A model generated the notes under the pieces. The model did not search any database and had not been told where the DNA came from. It saw nothing but the letters and a program-made list of their open reading frames with translations. Positions 22,345 to 30,939 of a DNA stretch of 64,000 nt are shown here, one piece after another; positions within the stretch are counted from its first letter, which is position 1, and each line of letters opens with the position of its first letter. Source of the stretch: Closterium sp. Naga37s-1 (taxonomy: Eukaryota; Streptophyta; Zygnematophyceae; Desmidiales; Closteriaceae); the NCBI GenBank assembly GCA_947471745.1, contig CANJKZ010000068.1:2089001-2153000 (forward strand). Reading direction: 5' to 3'. The translations under genes and the position numbers were made by a program.

Positions 22345-22842
22345 TCAGGCGTGCTCGGCTTCCTCCTCTATCCCTTCTGCTGCCTCGCCTGCCTCAGCGG
22401 TCTCAGCTGCCCCCTCTCCATCAGTCACGTTTAGAGCCACCATGTAGGCCCTGCTTGGGCCTAAGAACACCTCGTCCGGGTCTGGTATCCACCGCTCCGT
22501 TGGATCCTCTTCATCTTCGCTGTCCCAGTCCATCGCTGGTTCCTCCCGCTCCTCCTCTTCTTCTTCTTGGTCAGGGTACCTCCCCAGGATACCATTCCTC
22601 TCATCCAGTATCCTCTCTTCCCTCTTCTCTTGCGGGACTCCCTGACGTCTCTCCTCCCAGGCTTCTTGTTCTAGGTGTGCCAGCAGTATCTCTAACTCCT
22701 CTTCCTTAATCTCGTCCTCCCTGGTCTTGGGGTCTGCCCTTGCTGCGTTGTCTCTCCTCCTTTCCAGTCGGTTCTTCTCCAGGTACCTATTTAGGACTCC
22801 TATCAGCCAGTGTAGCGCGTTAAGATCCATGGCATTTCCCAA
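22345..22842 (-). CDS. Acidic linker of the gypsy polyprotein
   Basis: A 165-codon frame rich in Glu, Asp and Arg (for example DQEEEEEEREEPAMDWDSEDEEDP), with a Trp-containing segment WIPDPDEVFLGP. It sits between the methyltransferase and RT, and its N-terminus DLNALHWLIGVLNRYLEK is helical and amphipathic. I do not recognise a domain. It is most likely an unstructured spacer within the polyprotein, not a separate gene. Confidence 0.6.
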   Translation of the reverse strand: MGNAMDLNALHWLIGVLNRYLEKNRLERRRDNAARADPKTREDEIKEEELEILLAHLEQEAWEERRQGVPQEKREERILDERNGILGRYPDQEEEEEEREEPAMDWDSEDEEDPTERWIPDPDEVFLGPSRAYMVALNVTDGEGAAETAEAGEAAEGIEEEAEHA

Positions 22843-22869
22843 GGCCCTCTTCCTCTATCCTTCTGTCAC

Positions 22870-23830
22870 GTGTTCGCTCGCCGTTGCCCCGCCATGAAGC
22901 CCATGGCCAGCTCTCTCTCCAGCGCCGTCAGCTCCTCCCAAATCCCCTTCAGCTTGTCAAACACCATCCCGAGTCCTTCCTGTCCTCCCTGCATCTGGAA
23001 CCCCCTTGCCTGGTCATGCGCTACCAGAGTGGGCCATGCTTGTCGTGGTTCTTCGACCTTGTTGCACGGGAACTACGTCTCGTGGTCTGGGTGCCTGACG
23101 GGAGCTGGCATCCTCACCGGCTCTAGTATGTCCTGCACCAGTCGTGCGCGCGGTCGTTCCATCATCGACAGCTCATACTGCAGTGCCAATATCTGCGCGT
23201 CCGATGTGTCCAGCTGCCGTTCTGCGCTGCATCTCATGCCAATCCTGCCCCCAGCTCTCCTCTGATCTCCTCTTCGGCCCTCTTCACTGCCTCTCGCAGG
23301 TCATCACGGGTATCTACATTCTCCACTATGTAGGCCACCTCCCCTTGCTTGCGCTTGATCATCTTCAGTATGCGCACCAACTCCCTGAACAGTTCGCTCC
23401 TGGGATCCTCCATGCCCTTGCCTTCCCCTGCTCGCGACAAGCCCTGACACTCCCATCCGGCTATCACGAGATCTACATGCCCCCAGCGGGACAGCGCCTC
23501 TTCCCTCACATCTTCCACTCGATGACACGCCCATTCTCCTCCCTTCTCTACTGCATCCGCAAATGGCTGCGAGGGATACCTTTCCTGCAGCTTCTGAATG
23601 TGATGCCACGACATGTAACTCGCCGCTTCGTCGTTCTCCACATATATGTATTTCTCCACCCGCAATCCTTCCTTCAAGACTGCCGCCAACCCCGTACTGA
23701 TGCCTCCGAACAACTCCAGGAGCACTATGGGCTTCTGGAACACTCTTCCGTCCAGGTGCAGCTCCCTCAGGCGCCCGCTCTTTCCCCAATGCTGTCGATG
23801 CCAGTCTCGGTGCCTCCTCTCTTCGTCCAG
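22870..23830 (-). pseudogene. Retroelement-borne cytosine-5 DNA methyltransferase module
   Basis: The frame 23743-23234 encodes methyltransferase motifs in standard order. Motif I is VLLELFGGISTGLAAVL (SAM site). Motif II is YVEND. Motif IV is AGWECQGLSRAGEGKG with the catalytic Cys, but Glu where Pro-Cys is usual. The DPRSELFRELVRIL helix follows, then VAYIVENV, motif VI (ENV). A stop at 23234 and a frame change follow. In another frame, 23220-22885, the C-terminal part continues with RPRARLVQDILEP, PCNKVEEPRQAWPTL and ELTALERELAMGF, like motif IX. A TAG near 23071 also interrupts it. Methyltransferases of this family transfer a methyl group to C5 of cytosine in DNA. Captured copies in eukaryotic retrotransposons are known; this one looks degraded. 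Confidence 0.88.
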
Positions 23831-23980
23831 CTTCTCCTAGCTGAGTATCCCCAGCTCCTCCTCTACTGTCTTGATCTCCGCTTGATATGCTTCCCTTGGC
23901 TCCCTGCGGATAAACCGCACGGGTAACTCCGCCACTGGCTGGTTTTTCTCCCAGTACACCACCCAAAAGGTCAGCTTCTC

Positions 23981-24340
23981 CTACCACATGCAGATTGTCG
24001 TGCCGATGCTGTACAGGAACTCTACCCCCAGCAGCAGGTCATAGTCTTTGGATTGTGAGATGCCACACTGCAGCTTCGCTGAACATTCCTTAGGGCTTCC
24101 TTGCCGGATGAAGATCTCCACCGTGCTCTTCGTCTTAGGCATCCACTTTGTGGTCCCTCCTTCCGCTGTCATCAGCAGTAGCCCTTCTTCTATCTGCCTC
24201 TCCGACTAATCCAGTTGTAGCTGCTCAGCTAGCCTCCTCCCGATTAGCACTGGGTGTGCGCCCGTGTCTATGATTGCCTGCTTCACCGAGATGCCCCCTA
24301 CCGTGATGTACCCCCTTTCAGCCACTAGCACCGAAGCCGC
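23981..24340 (-). pseudogene. Gypsy retropepsin-like protease
   Basis: The active-site block (VKQAIIDTGAHPVLIGRRLAEQ) is at the C-terminal end of the gag frame, near 24210-24290, with the catalytic DTG intact. After a TAG at 24206 the same frame continues 24172-23981 with a beta-rich segment ending in CGISQSKDYDLLLGVEFLY, typical of the second half of retroviral-type proteases. The next stop is at 23981, before the methyltransferase. A related fragment lies at 57590-57916. Confidence 0.8.
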
Positions 24341-25799
24341 CCAGCTGACTCGCTCCAGCGAATGCCTGCGCGGAGGATGTTGGTCTTCTGCCGTGTCTGC
24401 CCTTCTCCTGGGGCCGAGCTCTCTTCCCACTTCGGTCCGCGGCCTCAGGTTCCTCTCTCGCTGCCTTAGCCCCAACTCTTCCCGTTCTCGCGCCGGCCGG
24501 GCCATCAAACAAAACTCTTCCTCGCTACTCTCCTCTTCTTCCTCTCTAGCCACCATTGCAGGCCTCCTTTCGCTCCCAGCCCCTCGCCCTTCCAGCTGCG
24601 CTCGCAGCTTCTCAATCTCCACTCTCATTTCTGCCATTTCACTCCGCTCTCGGCTGTCCCCACGGCCTTCACCCCGTCGCGAGTAGCATTCTCGGTCCAC
24701 GTGTCCCTTTCGTCCGCATTTCCCACACACCAGCGCCTCTGGGCAATCGCGCCTCTGATGATCTTCTCGCCCACAGATGGAACACGCAGGCGGGTTCCGG
24801 CAGTCCCGCCTCAGATGTCCTGCCTGCCCGCAATTGTGACATCTGCGCGCATCACCTGGACCCCTGGGCCGTCGCTCTCTCTCTGCTGGCGCCGCGCTCC
24901 ATGCTGGCCTCCGCCGCTCTGCTGCTCGCTCCGCCGCTCGTTCCACTTCAAACAGCCATCTTCCCGTTTCCACTCTCTTGGCGGTCTCGTATGCCACACT
25001 CAGCGTCGCCGCTGCGCCCATCTCAAAAATATTCACTTGCACGTCTCTTTGCAGCTCATAGTTCAATCCATTCAGGAACTTGCTCACGAGGAGTCCCTGG
25101 TTCACACAGCTCATGTCCTCTCCCAGCTCCACCAGCCGCCCGTAGTACGCCAGCAGCGACTCTCCCGTTCTCCGCTTGAAGTCTCGATACTCCACCACTC
25201 GTAGGATCCCTCTCCCCCGGCTTCCCCTGTGCTGCCCAGTCTAGCAGCTCTCGCCGGCAGATTTGATAGTAGGTCTCAGCCTCACCCGTCATCGCCAATC
25301 CTCGGAAGAATTCATCTGCCGCCAGTCTATCGCGCTCCCAGCGGGCCCTCAAGTTCTCCAGCTGCATCAAGTAAATCTTGAGCAATGGTCCGCGACGCAC
25401 TTCTCCTGAGAACCGCTCGTGCACCTCCACCTTCGGTAGCATCGTGTATCGCCACCGCGTAGATGCCGCTTCTTCCTCCGATCCCTGCCACGACGCGCTT
25501 CGCTGGTAAGGCCGGTCGCTTCCCCTCCGTCCTCCTGAAGTCGCCGCTGCTTCAGCGGATACGGGCTTCACCGCTCCCGCTCCGGCTCGGTCATCTTCCA
25601 CTCCGTGCGCCTGCGCCCGTTCTTCCGCCGAACCGGAGGCTCCGCTCGCTCTTCCAGTCGTTCCCTCTTCTGTGCCATGCGCCTCCGTCTCCTTCCCGAG
25701 CTCGCGCTCCGCGTGTTCCTTCTCTTCATTTTCGTCCATCGTCGCCGTTCGTCTGGTCAAATCCTTCGCGGCAAACTCCAATCCTGATCTCGTGGGCAT
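24206..25799 (-). pseudogene. Gypsy gag with three zinc knuckles, frameshifted
   Basis: The first frame (25799-25056) begins with an acidic N-terminus, then MLPKVEVHERFSGEVRRG, LMQLENLRARWERDRLAADEFFRGL and YYQICRRELLDW, a retrotransposon capsid. Near 25200 the reading shifts to the frame 25198-24206 (VEYRDFKRRTGESLLAYYGRLVELGEDM, VSKFLNGLNYELQRDV). It then has three CCHC knuckles in a row: CHNCGQAGHLRRDC, CSICGREDHQRRDC and CGKCGRKGHVDREC. The protease active site follows in frame. One frameshift is the only clear lesion. Confidence 0.9.
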
Positions 25800-25891
25800 T
25801 CCCTAACCACTCCGACGATTGCTTGTATGTGATGAGCAACTAGCTCCCTCACATATCTACTTCGCCACCAGCTTGCCTAAGTCACACAGCT

Positions 25892-26503
25892 TGTCATATC
25901 TCCCTAACTCTACTACTTGCTTGGTATGTCGCAAGAACTCGTATTAGAAAGGAAACATACAAGCAATGAGGATAGCGACAACAAGGCTCCTACTATCTAC
26001 CAGATCTGCCTCCGCCAAGCTAGTCCCCTCTCCTCTTGCCTGTCCTCGGCCGCTATCGCACCCTTGGAACAGACTCACACCCATCCTGCCTACTGCCTCT
26101 GTTCCCCGCCTCCTCCTACATTTCCTCCAGCTGCCACTGCACTGTTCCAGCTGGCTCCTTGGAGCACACCCGCACACACACGAAAGTAAACACGCATGCA
26201 TACGAACACCCATCCGAGCTCTCGTGGTAACCTGCTTGCCTTGCCGCTGCCTGGCGCTGTAATTCCTGCTCGTGCCCACCTTCCTCTTACGTAAGTCCCG
26301 CCCCATATGTTTCCCATGCACTTCGCCAACCCTTCGCCTCGGCAGACGTCAACATCCAGCTCACCTCCCATCACCTCAGCCGTCGCTTCTCTCTTCACCG
26401 AGCATCCTTGTCACTGGCCCAGTGCGCAATATACAATTTGTACACTTTGTACAAACCCCCTGTACGCTTACCCCTCTTCCCTCACATTCATGCAAATGTG
26501 ACA
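25892..26503 (-). repeat. Candidate 5' LTR of the gypsy element
   Basis: No protein-coding signal is seen in 25800-26503. A possible LTR reads, on the minus strand, from TGTCACATTTGC at 26503 to a TGACA end at 25892 (612 bp, with inverted TGTCA ends). Element 6 coding sequence starts directly to the right of 26503, as expected if the gypsy LTR ends there. There is no partner LTR in the window and no primer site I could recognise, so this is a proposal. Confidence 0.4.
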
Positions 26504-27955
26504 CTGCTCTAGGTGCTGGTGAGTCTGCTCTAGGTGCTGGTGAGTCTTCTCTCTCTAGTACTTGCAGACCTTCACGCTTCACTCAGGTGCTTCCCGCTCC
26601 TTCTTTTGCGACAGCACCACAGTCACACCACTTGCAGCACCGGTTGCAGTCTCTCTGGCTGAACCCTCTTGGGGACCGGTTCGTGCATGTTCCTCCACTG
26701 TTCTCCCGTGTTTGGCGGTTCCGTCTGGCTCACTATCACGTCTTCACCTCCCCTCGTTCTCTACGAACTTGGTGAGCAACGCCGTCCTTCAGGATGAATG
26801 GGTTAATACTTCACTCTTGGAGGACAGCGTGTGGCGATCTGCACGTGTGCACGGACGGGTCCTCATCTGGCCACGTTCACTCGTCGGCGAGGGTCGAGCC
26901 TGTACACACTGACTACTGAGCCTCCTCAGGTGGCTGCATCTTCGTCCGCGTCACGTCAGCTAGCAGCCCCCTGTTCGTGTCGCCTCCTGTCGCACCAGAC
27001 TTTCCTTTGGCACCACCGCCTAGGTCACCCCTCCCTGCCACGCCTCCGTGGCATGCACTCCCGCCTCCTTGTCTCTGGTCTTCCCAGGTCTCTGCCTCCC
27101 CTCCCACCCTCGCCTGCCCCTCCCTGCCTTCCCTGTGTTGAGGGGCGGCAGCGCGCCGCTCCTCACTCCTCCTCGTTTCCCCCGACGACTGCTCCCCTGC
27201 AGACTCTCCACATGGACGTGTGGGGCCCAGCCCGCGTCCAGGGACAGGGCCGCGAGCGATACTTTCTGCTGGTTGTTGACGACTACTCGCGTTACACCAC
27301 GGTCTTCCCCTTGCGCAGCAAGGGGTAGGTCCCTGATGTTTTGATCCCTTGGATCCGCGCTGTTCGTCTCCAGCTCCGCGAGCGGTTTGACACGGACCTT
27401 CCTGTCCTGCGTCTGCACTCTGACAGAGGTGGTGAGTTCTCCTCCGACCTCTTGCGGGAATTTTGGCGTGGGGAGGGCATCCTCCAGTCGTTCACACTTC
27501 CGGCCTCTCCGCAGAAGAATGGGGTTGCTGAGCGCCGCATTGGCTTAGTCATGGAGGTCGCTCGTACCTCTTTGATCCATTTTCTGTGGCCGTTTGCGGT
27601 CCGGTACGCTGCGCATCAGCTCAACCTCTGGCCCCGTGTCTCCTTGCCGGAGACCTCGCCTACACTGCGTTGGACGGGAGAGGTTGTCGATGCGTTGGTG
27701 TTCCGGGTCTGGGGCTGTCGTGCCTTTGTACGCAATACCTCCGCAGACAAGCTCTCCTCGCGCGACGTTCCCTCTTCCTTGGCTTTCCCCTTGACGCGCC
27801 TGGCTGGCAGTTTTACCACCCCACCTCGCGACGTGTCCTACCCTCTCAAGACGTCATGTTCGACGAGTCGGTTCCCTTTTACCGTCTCTTCCCCTACCGC
27901 ACTGCCCCTCTCCCCCCCGTGCAGCTTTTCCTCGCTCGAGGTCCCCCTCCAGTAG
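26504..27955 (+). pseudogene. Element 6 protease and integrase, broken
   Basis: Protease block: FTLHSGASRSFF, where the sister element has DSGAS; catalytic Asp is His. Pre-integrase: LLSHQTFLWHHRLGHPSLPRL with CLPCVEGRQRAAPHS. Integrase: LHMDVWGPARV, YFLLVVDDYSRYTTVFPLRSKG (TAG follows), RLHSDRGGEFSS and SPQKNGVAERRIG, so Asp, Asp and Glu are kept. It also keeps the FAVRYAAHQLNLWPRVSLPETSP segment that element 7 has lost. Frame changes occur near 26640, 26890 and 27760. Confidence 0.88.
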
Positions 27956-29990
27956 ACCCCCTCCCCCCTCAGGGTCCTGCTCCTTTTCTCTCAGGTAGAC
28001 CCACTCCCCTTGGTTGACACTGTCGAGGTCACTGGTGACTTTGGTGCTGCTCGGGGTGCTGCGTCTTGGGGTGCTGAGCCTGCGGTTGCGGAGCCTGAGC
28101 GTGCGGAGCCTGGAGGTGCTGAGCCTGAGCGTGCGGAGCCTAGGGGTGCTGAGCCTAAGCGTGCGGAGCCTGGAGGTGCTGAGCCTGCGAGTGCGGAGCC
28201 TAGGGGTGCTGCGTCTGTGCGTGCGGAGCCTGGGGATGCTGGTGACGCTGGAGCTGCCGAAGCTGGTGGTGCTGCTAGTGCTGGAGGTGTTGGAGGTTGT
28301 GGAGTTTCTGGAGCTGCTGGAGCTGGTGGTGCTACTGCTACTCGAGGTGCTGGAGCTGCTAGTCCCGGAGTTGCTTGTACTGGTGGTACTGGAGCTGCGG
28401 GAGCTGGTGGTGGTGGTGGTGCTGCTGCTGCTGGAGGTGCTGGAGCTACTGGTCCCGGAGGTGCTCGTACTGGAGGCACTGGAGCTGCCGGAGCTGGTGG
28501 TACTACTGCTACTGGAGGTACTGGAGGTGCTGGAGCTGCTGGTCCCGGAGGTGCTCGTATTGGAGGCACTGGAGCGGCCGGAGCTGGTGGTGCTGCTTCT
28601 ACTGGAGGTACTGGAGGTGCTGGAGCTGTCGGTCCCAGAGGTGCTCGTGCTGGAGGTACTGCAGGTGCTGGAGCCTAGGGGTGCTGAGCCTGAGCGTGCG
28701 GAGCCTGGGGTTGCTGAGTCTGGGGGTGCTGAGCCTAGGGGTCCTGCGCAAGTGGTACGCTCGGCGCTGTAGCCTTCGGAGTGGCGCTACTGGAGCTGGA
28801 GGCCCTGGAGCTACTAGTCCTGGAGGTGCTGGAGGTACTGCTGGTACTGGAGGTACTGGAGGTGCTAGAGTTACTAGTCCTGGAGGTCCCACTAGTGCCT
28901 CGCCCCAGCGGTCTAGCCAGCGGGAGCCTCTTTCACCACAGCAGTTGCGCGAGTGGTACGCTCGGCGCTGTAGCCTTCGGAGTGGCGCTTCTGGAGTTGG
29001 AGGCTCTGGAGCTGCTAGTGCTGGAGGTGCTGGTGGTGCTAGCACTGCTGGTCCTGGGGGTGCTCGTGCTGGTGACGCTGGAGCTGCCGGAGCTGGTGGT
29101 GCTGCTAGTGCTGGAGGTGTTGGAGGTTGTGGGGTTTCTGGAGCTGCTGGAGCTGGTGGTGCTGCTGCTGCTCGAGGTGCTGGAGCTGCTAGTCCCGGAG
29201 GTGCCCGTACTGGTGGTACTGGAGGTGCTGGAGCTGGTGGTGGTGGTGGTGGTGCTGCTGCTGCTACTGGAGGTGCTGGAGCTACTGGTCCCAGAGGTCC
29301 TCGTACTGGAGGCACTGGAGCTGCCGGAGCTGGTGGTACTACTGCTACTGGAGGTACTGGAGGTGCTGGTCCCGGAGGTGCTCGTACTGGAGGCACTGGA
29401 GCGGCCGGAGCTGGTGGTGCTGCTGCTACTGGAGGTACTGGAGGTGCTAGAGCTGTCGGTCCCAGAGGTGCTCGTGCTGGAGGTACTGCATGTGCTGGAG
29501 CTGCTGGTCCTGGAGGTGCTTGTCCTGGAGGCACTGGAGCTGCCGGAGCTGGTGGTACTGCTGGTGCTGGAGGTACTAGAGCTGCTGGAGCTGGTGGTGC
29601 TGCTGGTGCTGGAGGTGCTGGAGGTGCTGGCGCTTCTCATCATGGAGGTTCTGGAGGTGCTCTCTCGCCGCAGCAGCTACGCTAGTGGTACACTTAGCAC
29701 TGACGCCTTCGGCGTGGCGCTGCTGGGGCTGGAGGCACTTCGTCTGGAGGCGCGGGAGCTGGAGGTACTGGAGCGGCCAAAGGTTGTGGTGCTGCGGACA
29801 CTGGAGCTGTAGGCGCTGGAGCTGGTCACCCGGGAGCAAGAGGTGCTGGAGTTGGAGGCACTGGAGCTGGAGTTTCTAGAGCTGCTGGAGGCCCTGGAGC
29901 TGCTGGTACTAGTACTGGAGGTGCTGGTGCTGGAGGGACTGGTGCTGGTGGTGCTGCACAGCCGCGACAGTTCTTCGCTCCGCAGTCACC
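27956..29990 (+). repeat. Expanded Gly/Ala/Glu/Pro-coding repeat linker of element 6
   Basis: About 2 kb of degenerate tandem repeats. At 28050-28250 and 28680-28740 the unit reads GCGGAGCCTGGGGGTGCTGA-like and encodes AEPGGAEP. Elsewhere units such as GGAGGTACTGGAGGTGCTGG encode GGTGGAGAA. The block SPQQLREWYARRCSLRSG occurs about three times (near 28745, 28940 and 29665), so large pieces have been duplicated. Element 7 has a linker of only about 0.7 kb with one such block. Long Leu-rich and Ser/Thr-rich open frames on either strand here are shadows. Confidence 0.9.
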
Positions 29991-29991
29991 G

Positions 29992-30608
29992 TTGTCTCTG
30001 CCGCCGCCTCACTCGGTGATTCACCAGGTTTTTAGCCTCCCGTCTTCTACTGGTCTCCCGTTAGGGCTAGGCTCCCCACTGCCTGCTCCCTCTCCATACA
30101 CTAAGCAGACCGACTCGCTTAGAGAGCGTCGTGAGCCTGCGTCTCGTCCTGCCTCGCCTGTTCGCGCTGTTCGCACTGGTCGTCGTGTTTCGCGTCAACG
30201 TCCTCCTCCTGTCCCCGGCACGCACCGTATGGCACTTCGTCCTTCCTCTGTTCCACAGCGTGTCCCTCTGCCGTCTCCTCCTGCGTCCTCTCTTGCTGAC
30301 GGACCCGACCCTGAGTTTGACCTGGTTCGTGCTGCTAGTCCTACTGCTATGCGTCTCTTAGCCACTGTTGTCGTTGACCCTTCGTTTGAGTCTGCTGCTG
30401 TATCTGCCTTAGTCGCTGAGGTTGTTGACTTTGCTGCTGCTTGTCGTCTTGACTATGCCGCTAGTCTTGTTACTGAGTCTGAGTCTGTCTGTCCTCCATC
30501 CGTCGGGGGTGTGTGTGCTGTTGGCACGGATATCCTTGAGGACAGGCAGGAGGACTTTGAGTGTCTTACAGCCGCTGTACCTCATCTCGTGGCCATGCTG
30601 CTTGCCCC
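29992..30608 (+). pseudogene. Element 6 linker before RT (5' part)
   Basis: The frame encodes PPPHSVIHQVFSLPSSTGLPLG, then the conserved block RREPASRPASPVRAVRTGRR, RPPPVPGTHRMALRPS, SLADGPDPEFDLVRAASPTAMRLLATVV and EDRQEDFECLTAAVPHLVAMLLAPE. This is close to element 7 32925-32560. It stops at the GCCCC target site where element 7 inserted; RT resumes at 38022 in the same sense. Confidence 0.85.
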
Positions 30609-30732
30609 TGAGAAGAAACGAGGAATGGAATGACTAAAAGAAAGTTGGGTACAAAAGCAAACCCTAGAAAACTGTACTCCATATGTGCTACCCCACTATA
30701 GCCTACAGTAGCTATGTCATATAAATCTGACA
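30609..30732 (-). repeat. 3' LTR of element 7 (124 bp)
   Basis: On the minus strand it runs TGTCAGATTT to TTTCTTCTCA and ends with TGACA/TGAGA-type termini. A purine tract (ATGGGGGTG in the element sense) directly precedes it. It differs from the right LTR at two bases. Confidence 0.95.
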
Positions 30733-30939
30733 CACCCCCATAGGCAAAGTGGGGGAGAACAAGGGGTCACAAGACCAGTCAAGCAAAGCAAAACAAGCTC
30801 AGGGTGGATCACAAAGTCACCACACATTCGGAGCACAAGTTCAAGGCCACAAGGCCAGTTCACATGCAGGATTGCATATATATATAAGGCTAGACAAGCA
30901 AGAGCAGGTGTATATATATATGCAACAGTACAAGCAAGG

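Larger units (their letters stand above)
19230..26503 (-). mobile_element. Ty3/gypsy retroelement carrying a DNA methyltransferase module
   Basis: Minus-strand order: gag with three zinc knuckles (25799-24206), protease (24330-23981), cytosine-5 DNA methyltransferase (23830-22870), acidic linker (22842-22345), RT (22247-21375), RNase H, then integrase (21276-19499). Integrase after RNase H is the gypsy order. A candidate 5' LTR is at 25892-26503. The 3' end has no LTR: it stops in a purine-rich tail at about 19230 against f2 gag. Several frameshifts and an Asp-to-Asn change in integrase indicate an inactive copy. Confidence 0.9.

Noticed and set aside
28014-29812. Very long Leu/Val-rich and Ser/Thr-rich open frames on both strands
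   Set aside because: Shadow frames of the Gly/Ala/Glu/Pro linker repeat of element 6; codon-level repeats keep all frames open.
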